From Flagellimonas allohymeniacidonis (GTDB lineage Bacteria; Bacteroidota; Bacteroidia; Flavobacteriales; Flavobacteriaceae), in NCBI RefSeq assembly GCF_004296335.1, contig NZ_SGIU01000002.1, positions 199,882-263,881 on the forward strand: a stretch of DNA of 64,000 bases. The letters run 5' to 3'. The position numbers and the translations under genes were made by a program. Below the pieces are notes generated by a model. It did not search any database. It was not told the DNA's origin and saw nothing but the letters and a program-made list of their open reading frames with translations. Numbering within the stretch: position 1 is the stretch's first letter; every line of letters starts with the position of its first letter. Positions 25,429 through 34,071 of this stretch are shown one piece after another.

Positions 25429-27372
25429 CTATATTTTGGACAAAACTAGTTGTTCTGATTCTTTTGCAATCACTTGTTTGAAAAATTCCTTCAAATAGGG
25501 GTAGTATATTGGGGAAATTGTGGCGTTGTTTATTTCAAAATTCACCATAATATCCACCTCGGTTTCTTTTGGGTCAACATTGTATTTAAACAAACCCAAC
25601 TTATCTGGCAAACTCAAAATCATCGGAGCTGGAGATGATTCCACTTTGTAGCCCTCCGGAATATTAAGTTTGACCATATAAACATCCTTGAACGGATAAC
25701 CAAAATCAACTGGATATTCCCGCTCCTCAATCTTAAAGGGATTTTCTTCCATCATTAAGAAACTTAGCGGTTTCACATACAGTTTTCCATCAATATTGTC
25801 CGCTCCATAGTCGTTGTAGAAGTTAAATGATTCACTGACAGGCCCTACATAGCCATCGGCATTCTTGGCTTGGTAGGCTTCAATTTCAATATCAGCGTAC
25901 ATACTTTCTTTTGCCGATAGGTAAGATTCCATATCCTGACTTTTATATCCTGTTCTGAAATTCATTGCACTGTGCCTGTTGAAACGCGCTCGGCAATTTC
26001 CTTCCGAGGTACCGTCTTCGCTTAAATCGATTGCAATGGAATACATATTTGAAGATACTCCAGGCGATAACAAATCAATGCGTTTCCAGACCTTTCTATT
26101 GTTATCAATCAAAATTCCTTTCCAATTATAGTCCTTTACCGGCAACACATTGATGTCACTGAATTCGTCCGTAGCATCCATGAAGTATGGTTTATCCCCA
26201 ATAACGGCATAGGCAATTACGTAGTTCAATCGGTCTATTGTCGGAAAAAATGGAATTAAGTTTTCCTTTGTGCTGATAATTACTGGATTGGCATCAACGC
26301 CTGCATATCTCAACATCGCCACTAAGAGCAGATTAATGTCCGCTGCATTACCTTTTTTCTCTTTTAGCGTCTTCTTCAGTCCATTATAAAAATACTTGCC
26401 ATCAAGGCCATTCCAAGTAATGTTCTGTTTTACGTATTTGAATATTGTCTTCATTTTGGCCAATTGGCTGGTCTCCCCTTCCAATAAGGCATCAATTTCG
26501 GCATCAAAGGATTTTGTCTTGTCAAGTTCATTCTTGTAGTCATTGGAACCCCCAATAGTCTTGGCCACATCGCCCCAACTTTGAGCGTAGCTTCTAAAAA
26601 GTCCTGGTAATTCAACCGAAACCAATTCAAAAAACACACCTAATCGATAATTATGAATATTGTCCACATAACTCTCCGCCTTCATGGCGGGCATATTCTG
26701 AATATTATATTCATTCACCACTACGTCCATCCCGATCCGATTATCAACTTTTGTGTATGTTTTGGGATACACATTGTAGTACCCTTTTGGTGTTTGTTTG
26801 AATCGAAACCCTTTGGGAGTTCTAATTTCCGCTTTCATTCGATAAACCGGAATATCGTATTGAAACCTAAACTCATCAATGTTCCAAATAAAGGGCGAGA
26901 TGACCTTATAGGAGAACTCCAAAACCGAGCCCTCTTGAACATTGGGCATCGTAAACTTCACTTGGTTATAGTTGTAACTGACCTCTGTTTCAAAAATGGC
27001 ATCCTTTTCCAATTCCCATTCCTTTACCTTGCCATCCACAATGTTATAGGTGACCGCCTTTATTTTCTTAACTTTTTCTTCAGAAGAACGGTTCTTGTAT
27101 AAACTAATTTCCTTGGTGGCATACTCAAAACCATCCTTGTTATAAATCTTTACACGTTCAAAAATCTCAGTAATCAGCTGGGTATTGTCGTTGGTGGTCA
27201 ACAAATAACTATTTCGATGTTTATATAAAATGGCCGCACTTGCAGATTTGTCATGAAGAAATTCTTTTTCCATTAATTCCTCCTTGGTCACGCTTCCGAA
27301 CTTGATTTCTTGCGCGGATACATTAAGAGTGAAAAAGAGCGAGGTAAGTATAAGGGTAACTTTTTTAATCAT
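25429..27372 (-). CDS. Exported DUF3857 protein with degenerate transglutaminase-like domain
   Basis: A signal peptide (1-20, VSAQE) leads a 647-residue protein. Residues about 60-230 form the DUF3857 beta domain and about 290-400 a transglutaminase-like core, followed by a beta-rich tail. Compared with the neighbour at 27378-29288, the catalytic Cys position reads GNAAD (Ala343) and the His position reads Asn383; only Asp399 is kept, so the domain should be inactive. It starts 5 bases after that neighbour's stop, which suggests the pair works together. Function is unknown. Confidence 0.85.
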   Translation of the reverse strand: MIKKVTLILTSLFFTLNVSAQEIKFGSVTKEELMEKEFLHDKSASAAILYKHRNSYLLTTNDNTQLITEIFERVKIYNKDGFEYATKEISLYKNRSSEEKVKKIKAVTYNIVDGKVKEWELEKDAIFETEVSYNYNQVKFTMPNVQEGSVLEFSYKVISPFIWNIDEFRFQYDIPVYRMKAEIRTPKGFRFKQTPKGYYNVYPKTYTKVDNRIGMDVVVNEYNIQNMPAMKAESYVDNIHNYRLGVFFELVSVELPGLFRSYAQSWGDVAKTIGGSNDYKNELDKTKSFDAEIDALLEGETSQLAKMKTIFKYVKQNITWNGLDGKYFYNGLKKTLKEKKGNAADINLLLVAMLRYAGVDANPVIISTKENLIPFFPTIDRLNYVIAYAVIGDKPYFMDATDEFSDINVLPVKDYNWKGILIDNNRKVWKRIDLLSPGVSSNMYSIAIDLSEDGTSEGNCRARFNRHSAMNFRTGYKSQDMESYLSAKESMYADIEIEAYQAKNADGYVGPVSESFNFYNDYGADNIDGKLYVKPLSFLMMEENPFKIEEREYPVDFGYPFKDVYMVKLNIPEGYKVESSPAPMILSLPDKLGLFKYNVDPKETEVDIMVNFEINNATISPIYYPYLKEFFKQVIAKESEQLVLSKI

Positions 27373-27377
27373 TGTTG

Positions 27378-29288
27378 CTATCTTTTGATCAGTACTACTT
27401 TTGAGTTATCTATTTTGGTAATGGTTCTTTTGAAGTTTCGATATGCGCCATAGTCAGAACTTGGATACGTTCCGGCCTTAATCAAAATTTTCCGAATCAC
27501 CTTAATTTTTCCATCCTCTACCAGAAAATCGATGGCATATTCCCCGAACTTGGTTTTCAGTTCTCTTTTTTGGGGTAACGATTCTATTTTATAAGCCTCT
27601 GGAAAATCAATCTGCATGGTATCTTGGTCCATATACCCCCGTTGAATGTCAAGTGGAAATTTTCTATTACGGTATCTGGGAGGGGCACTTTGCATATTGT
27701 TGAAGGCATTTGCCACAAAAATCAATCGGTCTTGTGATTTACTGGCATACCCAATTGCGCCTACCTCCAAATTTTCTTCAAAGGTGATGGCATCTTTATC
27801 ATTTTCAAACGAGAAATAATTGACTGAAAGGTTATTGATGTTACTCCAATAGTTTTTATAATGTTTCTCAATGTCCAATTTGGAACTCCCTTCGAGATAA
27901 AAATGTTGATCGTATTGTATTCCTTTGGTGATGATCTTGACCTTTCCTGATAAATTACCCTGATCATTCAATGAATAAGTACCAATGGTTTCTTGGAGAT
28001 TATCTTCGTTCAAGTAAGCATCGGTAGTGGTGATTTCCCCACCTTCCGGCTTCATCAAAAGAACTTTTCTGTTGTCTGTAAAGTCGCCTAGGAAGCCAAA
28101 AGGATGTACTTGTGAGGTACAATCAACCCAATAGTACTTTTCATTATAGGGAATGGCCAAAATCACATGATTGCCTTGTGCGAAGGAAGCAGCATTTTCC
28201 TCAAAATCCACTATTTCCTTACCTGCTTGAACATGCACGTAGTAGGACTCGACCCCTACTGCTTTTAAAAGTGCCTTGGTGTAGTTAGTCAAACCTTTGC
28301 AATCTCCGTACTTCACTCGATCCACTTCAATAGCACTAATGGGTTTTAGTCCTCCAATACCCACTTGTACACTTATGTATCTGGTATTTTCTTGTACATA
28401 ACTGTAGATAGCTTTGGCTTTTTCCAAGTCATCCTCAATCCCAGACACCAAATTTCCCGCCATGGTTATGGTCCCCGGGTCAAGAATATCTTGGCCGTTC
28501 AACAAATTGGTGTTCATCCAATTGCCTGCGTCTGTCCAATCATTGACAGAACCATTAAATCCCTCGTAATAGAAATTTACAGGGCACACTAACAAATTTG
28601 GAAGGATCTTATGCATTGAAGGCATCAAACTTTCTGCTTTTAGGGCCTTTAGATTTTCAGCAGAATAGGTAATACTTAAAGGAGATTCTTTTTGCGCGAT
28701 TCCATAGTCCTCCAGGTTGCGCTCTAGCACTTTTGGTTTAAGGGCGGCATCAGCATAAGATATGGTATAGCTTGTTTTTTCTGTACTGACCAAAAAACCG
28801 TCAATAAAATACCACAAGGGTATCGTGCCTGTATTCTTTGTTTTAAGTTGATATGAAAAAGAGACGGTATAGGGGTATTCCGTGGGCAAATAGCCCATAT
28901 ATAAAACACGGGAATCAGAATAAAGAGTTCCGCCATCCACGGCGCTCACATCCAGAAAATCTTTCTTTTTTACCTTTTTTAGCAGATTGCCATTTTTGTC
29001 ATAAATATTGGCATTTGCATTTTTTACTGTAACACTATTACTGTAACCGACATAGGCCTGAACCTGTTTGTTTCCTTTTTCATTCAAAACAGTGACGGTA
29101 CGAACATAATCGACAAGCATTTCATCTTTGGAGAGAAGATTTACCTGCATTTGATGATTGCGGATTACTGCATTTGCAGAAATGAGCATTTCTGGATTAA
29201 AGCTTGAAAATGACAGCTCCGTATTCTGAGAAAAGGAAAAGTGTAATTGAAAAAAAAGGAATAATAGGGGAATTGCGGTTAAGCGCAT
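27378..29288 (-). CDS. Exported DUF3857 transglutaminase-like protein
   Basis: A signal peptide (1-20) is followed by DUF3857 (about 40-230) and a transglutaminase core with an intact triad: Cys330 in KYGDCKGL, His374 in GNHVILA and Asp389 in YYWVDCTS. The protein has 636 residues and a beta-rich C-terminal part. Such proteins are probably periplasmic or surface-exposed and are common in Bacteroidota. The target is unknown. It is the first gene of a tandem pair with its catalytically degenerate paralogue. Confidence 0.88.
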   Translation of the reverse strand: MRLTAIPLLFLFFQLHFSFSQNTELSFSSFNPEMLISANAVIRNHQMQVNLLSKDEMLVDYVRTVTVLNEKGNKQVQAYVGYSNSVTVKNANANIYDKNGNLLKKVKKKDFLDVSAVDGGTLYSDSRVLYMGYLPTEYPYTVSFSYQLKTKNTGTIPLWYFIDGFLVSTEKTSYTISYADAALKPKVLERNLEDYGIAQKESPLSITYSAENLKALKAESLMPSMHKILPNLLVCPVNFYYEGFNGSVNDWTDAGNWMNTNLLNGQDILDPGTITMAGNLVSGIEDDLEKAKAIYSYVQENTRYISVQVGIGGLKPISAIEVDRVKYGDCKGLTNYTKALLKAVGVESYYVHVQAGKEIVDFEENAASFAQGNHVILAIPYNEKYYWVDCTSQVHPFGFLGDFTDNRKVLLMKPEGGEITTTDAYLNEDNLQETIGTYSLNDQGNLSGKVKIITKGIQYDQHFYLEGSSKLDIEKHYKNYWSNINNLSVNYFSFENDKDAITFEENLEVGAIGYASKSQDRLIFVANAFNNMQSAPPRYRNRKFPLDIQRGYMDQDTMQIDFPEAYKIESLPQKRELKTKFGEYAIDFLVEDGKIKVIRKILIKAGTYPSSDYGAYRNFKRTITKIDNSKVVLIKR

Positions 29289-29369
29289 TGGTTTAAGGTT
29301 CGGTTGTATTGGTTACCCCTAATTTGTCAAATTTCTTACAAACCAGAAAAAAAAATTAGACAAAATTCG

Positions 29370-29822
29370 CTATTCTCGGTTTTTTGTATCGATAAGTATG
29401 GTCACCGGACCATCATTTAATAGTTCTACTTTCATGTCTGCACCAAAAACTCCTGTTCCCACTTTTTTGCCCAAATCCTTTTCTTGTTGCAACACGAATC
29501 TTTTATAAAGTGGAATGGCAATATCTGGTTTGGCCGCATTGATATAGGAAGGGCGATTGCCCTTTTTGATCAGGGCGTGCAAGGTGAATTGGCTTACCAC
29601 AATGATATCGCCATTTTGCTGAACGACAGATTCGTTCATGACCTTGTTTTCATCATTGAAAATACGAAGATTGACAATTTTTTTCGAAAGCCATTCAATA
29701 TCTTCCTGGCCATCAGACTCCTCTATCCCCAACAAGATTAGAAGCCCATTTCCAATTTTGGAAATGATTTCCCCATCGACCTGTACACTGGCTTTGGAAA
29801 CTCGCTGTATTACCGCTCTCAT
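29370..29822 (-). CDS. dtd: D-aminoacyl-tRNA deacylase
   Basis: Removes D-amino acids from mischarged tRNA. The 150 residues carry both family motifs: VVSQFTLHA near 75-82 and NDGPVTI near 136-142. The start MRAVIQRVSKASV is canonical. Its ATG directly follows the rsgA stop, so the two are co-transcribed. Confidence 0.96.
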   Translation of the reverse strand: MRAVIQRVSKASVQVDGEIISKIGNGLLILLGIEESDGQEDIEWLSKKIVNLRIFNDENKVMNESVVQQNGDIIVVSQFTLHALIKKGNRPSYINAAKPDIAIPLYKRFVLQQEKDLGKKVGTGVFGADMKVELLNDGPVTILIDTKNRE

Positions 29823-30758
29823 TTACCTTTCTCTATAAACTTCGTCTTCGCCGGTAACCATTTGAACATAACTGCGATATCTGCTCCATGAGATTTTTTC
29901 TTCCTCCAGGGCAGCTTTGATGGCACATTTAGGTTCATCCAAATGCAGACAATTATTAAACTTACATTGGGCCTTTAACTCAAAGAACTCTGGAAAATAG
30001 CCCCCAATCTCATCCTTTTCCATGTCCACTATACCAAACCCCTTTATCCCGGGGGTGTCGATAATCCGGGCGTCAAAAGAAAGGTCGTACATTTCGGCAA
30101 AGGTTGTGGTATGCAACCCCTGGAGGTGCTGCTCTGAAATTTCTGCTGTTTTAAGTTCAAGGCCCGCTTCCAGAGCATTTACCAAGGTGGACTTTCCCAC
30201 TCCCGAATGACCAGAGAACATGCTAATCTTTCCAATCATGAGTTCTTTCACCTGATCCACGTTTACACCCTCTTTGGCAGCAATCTGAATGCAATGATAT
30301 CCGATTTCCCGGTAAAGATCAATCAGATAATCCACCTCAACCATTTCATCCTCATCATAAACATCCATTTTGTTGAACAGCAGCACCACGGGGATATCAT
30401 AGGCTTCCGCAGTGACCAAAAACCGGTCAATAAAACTGGTGAAAGTTGTAGGGTTATTAAGTGTGATAAGCAGAAATACCTGGTCTAAGTTTGCAGCAAT
30501 GATGTGCGTTTGTTTGGAAAGTTTCACCGACTTACGGATGATGTAGTTTTTCCTTTCCTCAATTTCAGAAATTATGCCGACGGTTTCATCCCCAATTTTT
30601 TCCAAATCAAAAATCACATGATCCCCAACGGCAACAGGGTTGGTACTTTTGATGCCCTTTATGCGAAACTTACCCTTAATACGGCACTCGTAAAACGCTC
30701 CTTCATCGGACTTTACGGTATACCAACTCCCTGTGGATTTATAAACAGTTCCGCGCAC
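29823..30758 (-). CDS. rsgA: Small ribosomal subunit biogenesis GTPase RsgA
   Basis: Circularly permuted GTPase in 30S maturation. An OB-fold (1-70) is followed by the permuted G domain: NKMD near 125, then GHSGVGKSTLVNAL near 188 and DTPGIKGFG near 240. A C-terminal zinc site has CKFNNCLHLDEPKC. The start is GTG at 30758; an upstream ATG hits a stop after three codons. Confidence 0.95.
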   Translation of the reverse strand: MRGTVYKSTGSWYTVKSDEGAFYECRIKGKFRIKGIKSTNPVAVGDHVIFDLEKIGDETVGIISEIEERKNYIIRKSVKLSKQTHIIAANLDQVFLLITLNNPTTFTSFIDRFLVTAEAYDIPVVLLFNKMDVYDEDEMVEVDYLIDLYREIGYHCIQIAAKEGVNVDQVKELMIGKISMFSGHSGVGKSTLVNALEAGLELKTAEISEQHLQGLHTTTFAEMYDLSFDARIIDTPGIKGFGIVDMEKDEIGGYFPEFFELKAQCKFNNCLHLDEPKCAIKAALEEEKISWSRYRSYVQMVTGEDEVYRER

Positions 30759-30770
30759 TATTTGTTCATA

Positions 30771-30786
30771 TTTCTTTGCAAAGAAA
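30771..30786. repeat. 16-bp perfect palindrome in the rsgA upstream region
   Basis: TTTCTTTGCAAAGAAA is self-complementary over 16 bases. On the minus strand its TTTCTTTG half differs from TAnnTTTG by one base and could be the rsgA -7 element, 13 bases before the GTG. It may be a regulator site or a chance result of a promoter box. Confidence 0.4.
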
Positions 30787-30810
30787 CAATAATCCTTGTT
30801 TTTGTGCGTA

Positions 30811-30818
30811 TATCTTTG
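30811..30818 (+). promoter_or_regulatory. Promoter -7 element of the exported-protein gene at 30855
   Basis: TATCTTTG, a full consensus match, 36 bases before the ATG at 30855. Confidence 0.55.
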
Positions 30819-30854
30819 AATACAGTATTAACAATCAACATCATCCAATTAATT

Positions 30855-31295
30855 ATGAAAAAAATCTTTTTTACCGCACTAATCGCTTTGGCCTCGGCCT
30901 TTTCTGTTAATGCACAAGAGTTCAAGGTCATTACCAGTGTAGAATCCATTGTTCCCAATGGTCTTGGTAGATCAAGAATTGTAAACGCCCTTGAAGACAA
31001 GGACTACAGGGAGTACACCAGTGTACAAACTGAGGAAGACAACACCCGAAACAAATCCAAAAGGGGTGATATCCGAGTGAAAAACTTTGAGGAAACCAAA
31101 CTTTTGAACTTCTATAACCTGGGTGGTATTCGTTTTCAGAACATTGCCGCCAATGATGCTTTGATCACTTCCATGATCAATGATATGATAGCCAACGGCT
31201 GGGAATTGGCCTTTGTTACCAGTGCTGTAGAAAGTGAAGGTGGTAAAGGTGATGGACAAGGAATTTTCATTACCCGCTATATTTTCAAAAAATAA
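30855..31295 (+). CDS. Small exported protein of unknown function
   Basis: The ATG at 30855 starts a clear signal peptide (MKKIFFTALIALASAFSVNA, cut before QEF), giving 146 residues. The same frame is open upstream to 30504 but that part covers rsgA and its promoter and is not coding. The mature part is beta-alpha with a final GDGQGIFITRYIFKK strand. I do not recognise a family. A strong terminator follows at 31324-31360. Confidence 0.85.
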   Translation: MKKIFFTALIALASAFSVNAQEFKVITSVESIVPNGLGRSRIVNALEDKDYREYTSVQTEEDNTRNKSKRGDIRVKNFEETKLLNFYNLGGIRFQNIAANDALITSMINDMIANGWELAFVTSAVESEGGKGDGQGIFITRYIFKK

Positions 31296-31323
31296 ATTTT
31301 CTTTTTCGAAGAAGAGCATTTAT

Positions 31324-31360
31324 AAAAAAAGGCCCCAACAATTTTGTTGGGGCCTTTTTC
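31324..31360. terminator. Bidirectional intrinsic terminator
   Basis: A perfect 10-bp stem, GGCCCCAACA / TGTTGGGGCC (31331-31340 with 31345-31354), has an A-run before and a T-run after. It ends transcripts of the convergent genes at 30855-31295 and 31377-32051. Confidence 0.92.
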
Positions 31361-31376
31361 ATTCATCACGATTATT

Positions 31377-32051
31377 TTAATCAATAATTCTAACACGTCC
31401 TCCTACAAACGTGTTTTTGTTCACTTTCTTGGGTTGGCCATATACAGTAACATCTCCCCCAGCTTTCACGTTGATATCGATTCGGTCCGAAGCAAAAACC
31501 TCGGCTTCCCCTCCTGCGGAAATCTTTACATCAGAAGTCGATGTACGCAAGGCTCTTCCATCAAAAATTCCTCCTGTATTCAGGACAATGGATTGGGTTC
31601 GCGCCAAACCAGAAGCTTCAATAATACCTCCGGTTACCGCTCTTACATCGGCATAATCCACATCCATTCCAATATGGATTTTGGCACCTTCTTGGGCTCG
31701 GAGTTCAATTTTTCCCTGACTCACCATTTCATTGCAGGTGATCTGTGCCCCTTCATTCCCATCGATTACGAGCAAATCAGAGTAATACACTTCGATAAAG
31801 GTATCCTCGCCCCTAAATTTTTTATCCAACTGCATTCTAAGTTTCAAAACGCCGTCCTTGTTCATCCACTTAATGTCATCGACATTTCTTCCTTTGATAA
31901 CAATTCGATTTTCTTCAGATTGAATAAGGTTCACTTCAATTAAATCAAAAACCTTGATTTTTTCAAAATCACCAACTTCAGTATCGATGGTGCGTTGGGC
32001 AAAAATGGCTGTTGATGACAAAGCCAAAAATAAGAGACATATTTTTTTCAT
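31377..32051 (-). CDS. Exported GIN-domain (DUF2807) protein
   Basis: A signal peptide (1-18, ending IFAQ) is followed by repeating short beta strands (VEVYYSDLLVIDGNEGAQI and similar), the beta-helix-like pattern of GIN/DUF2807 proteins. The 224 residues have no catalytic motif. It lies 66 bases after the DAHP synthase gene and could be read through from the aromatic operon, but the functions look unrelated. Confidence 0.85.
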   Translation of the reverse strand: MKKICLLFLALSSTAIFAQRTIDTEVGDFEKIKVFDLIEVNLIQSEENRIVIKGRNVDDIKWMNKDGVLKLRMQLDKKFRGEDTFIEVYYSDLLVIDGNEGAQITCNEMVSQGKIELRAQEGAKIHIGMDVDYADVRAVTGGIIEASGLARTQSIVLNTGGIFDGRALRTSTSDVKISAGGEAEVFASDRIDINVKAGGDVTVYGQPKKVNKNTFVGGRVRIID

Positions 32052-32117
32052 CGTTGTTCGTTTTTTACTTCATAAGGATGAACCAAAGAGTCATTTGTTA
32101 CACTTATCGACAAAAAT

Positions 32118-33200
32118 TTAAGCGTTGATGATCTTCTCTTGATGATTGATGGACTCCTGGTGAATGGCTTTGAACATACGAAGTACAAACTCTTCGCTCA
32201 AACCGCGTTGCTCCCCTTCCAAAATCATGTTCCCTAAAATAGCGTTCCATCGATTGGTCTGCAATACGGCAACATTTCGTTTCTTTTTGAGCTGCCCTAT
32301 TTCATCGGAAACTTTCATGCGCTTGCCCAAAGTGTCAATCAATTGATTATCGATTACATCAATCTGTGTCCTTAGGTTATTGATTTTGCTGTTGTACTCC
32401 GCCTCCTCATCGGTCTCTTTTCGTATTCTTAGATCTTGCATAATCTGTACGAGTCTTTTGGGTGTAATTTGTTGGGCCGCATCGCTCCAGGCATTATCCG
32501 GATCATAATGGGTTTCTATCATCAAACCATCAAAGTTTAAATCCAAAGCGGTTTGGGAAACATCAAAAATCATGTCCCGTTTACCCGTAATGTGACTAGG
32601 ATCGTTAATCAAGGGTAAATCAGGGAACCGTGATTGTAGTTCAATGGCCAACTGCCATTCTGGAATGTTGCGATATTTTGTTTTCTCATAGGTTGAAAAA
32701 CCTCTATGGATAACGCCCAGTTTTTCGATGTTTGCCGAAGCCAAGCGCTCAACAGCCCCTAGCCAAAGCGAAAGATCGGGATTGACCGGGTTTTTGACCA
32801 ATACCACCTTATCGGTACCTTCAAGGGCATCGGCAATTTCTTGCACAATAAACGGGCTTACCGTGGACCGTGCCCCAATCCAAAGTAAATCGACATCATG
32901 TTCCAAGGCTAAGTCAACATGGTTCTTATTGGCCACTTCAGTAGCCGTTTTCAATCCCGTTTCTTCCTTGACCTTTTGTAACCACTTCAATCCAATAGAC
33001 CCTACCCCCTCAAAATTACCAGGACGCGTTCTGGGTTTCCAAATACCGGCACGGTAATAGTTCACATCCGTATCTTTTAAATCGTGGGCTATCTTCAAAA
33101 CCTGATCTTCTGTTTCAGCACTACAGGGACCGGCTATCACCAAAGGGTGTGGCAATGCCATATCGTCCAACCATTTTCGCAATTCTTTTTTGTTCTCCAT
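32118..33200 (-). CDS. Bifunctional DAHP synthase / chorismate mutase
   Basis: Residues about 1-265 form a type I-beta 3-deoxy-D-arabino-heptulosonate-7-phosphate synthase (VIAGPCSAETEDQ near 21, AGIWKPRTRPG, LLWIGARST, DPSHITGKRD). Residues about 275-360 form an AroQ-type chorismate mutase (NLRTQIDVIDNQLIDTLGKRMKVS). A C-terminal mutase fused to DAHP synthase is known in Bacteroidota and provides feedback control by prephenate. It is the last gene of the Phe/Tyr operon, 8 bases after tyrA. Confidence 0.95.
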   Translation of the reverse strand: MENKKELRKWLDDMALPHPLVIAGPCSAETEDQVLKIAHDLKDTDVNYYRAGIWKPRTRPGNFEGVGSIGLKWLQKVKEETGLKTATEVANKNHVDLALEHDVDLLWIGARSTVSPFIVQEIADALEGTDKVVLVKNPVNPDLSLWLGAVERLASANIEKLGVIHRGFSTYEKTKYRNIPEWQLAIELQSRFPDLPLINDPSHITGKRDMIFDVSQTALDLNFDGLMIETHYDPDNAWSDAAQQITPKRLVQIMQDLRIRKETDEEAEYNSKINNLRTQIDVIDNQLIDTLGKRMKVSDEIGQLKKKRNVAVLQTNRWNAILGNMILEGEQRGLSEEFVLRMFKAIHQESINHQEKIINA

Positions 33201-33208
33201 GTTAAATT

Positions 33209-34069
33209 CTATGATTTTGTAAGTGGTATTCCTTTTAAGATTTGTTTTATTCTGTTCGTATTGTTCATTTCGTTGTACACATTCTGGTAATCATCATCGA
33301 GCAGCAGTTGTTTGAATTTTTGCAAATTTTCAATGTACTCCTCCAATGTTTCCACTACATTTTCCTTGTTCTGTTCGAAAATCGGCGTCCACATATCCGG
33401 GGAGCTCTTGGCAAGTCTCACGGTACTCTCAAAACCACTCCCTGCCATGTCAAAAATATCACGTTCATTTTTCTCCTTTTCAATTACTGTTTTTCCCAAC
33501 ATAAATGCGCTGATATGTGATAAATGGGATACGTAGGCAATATGCTGATCATGTGCAATTGGGTTCATGTAGCGAATCCGCATATTGAGCTTCTGAAACA
33601 GTTCCAATGCTCGTTCCTGAAGCTTGAAAGCTGTTTTTTCAACTTCGCAAATAATATTGGTCTTTCCTTCATACAAACCTTCAAAAGCGGCTGAAGGACC
33701 CGAAAACTCGGTTCCCGCAATGGGATGACAAGCCAAAAAGTTTCTTCGCTTTGGATGACTTGCAACGGTCTCGCAGATTAATTTCTTGGTGGAACCCGCA
33801 TCAATGACAACGGTGTCATCACCGCAGGCATCGAGAATTGTTGGCAGCTCCCTGACCAATACATCCACAGGAATTGAAACGATAACCAGTTCAGCATCCG
33901 TGAGATTATCATAGTCCCCTTTGGCATCGACAAGATTAAGTTGTATCGCCTGTTCCAGGTGTGCTTCATTGGAGTCAATTCCAAAAATGCTGGAATCGGG
34001 CCATATTCGTTTTATGTCCTTGGCGAAGGAACCTCCAATCAATCCAATACCTATTACACCTACCTTCAT
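33209..34069 (-). CDS. tyrA: Prephenate dehydrogenase
   Basis: NAD(P)-dependent oxidative decarboxylation of prephenate to 4-hydroxyphenylpyruvate for tyrosine. The Rossmann motif GVIGIGLIGGSFAKDI starts at residue 4, DAGSTK lies near 92 and the substrate-binding CHPIAGTE near 114. The 286 residues form the core enzyme, without ACT or mutase domain. It lies 2 bases after the aminotransferase gene. Confidence 0.95.
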   Translation of the reverse strand: MKVGVIGIGLIGGSFAKDIKRIWPDSSIFGIDSNEAHLEQAIQLNLVDAKGDYDNLTDAELVIVSIPVDVLVRELPTILDACGDDTVVIDAGSTKKLICETVASHPKRRNFLACHPIAGTEFSGPSAAFEGLYEGKTNIICEVEKTAFKLQERALELFQKLNMRIRYMNPIAHDQHIAYVSHLSHISAFMLGKTVIEKEKNERDIFDMAGSGFESTVRLAKSSPDMWTPIFEQNKENVVETLEEYIENLQKFKQLLLDDDYQNVYNEMNNTNRIKQILKGIPLTKS

Positions 34070-34071
34070 AT

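Noticed and set aside
30504..30854. Upstream extension of the exported-protein frame at 30855
   Set aside because: It covers rsgA on the other strand and its promoter; the signal peptide starts cleanly at 30855.
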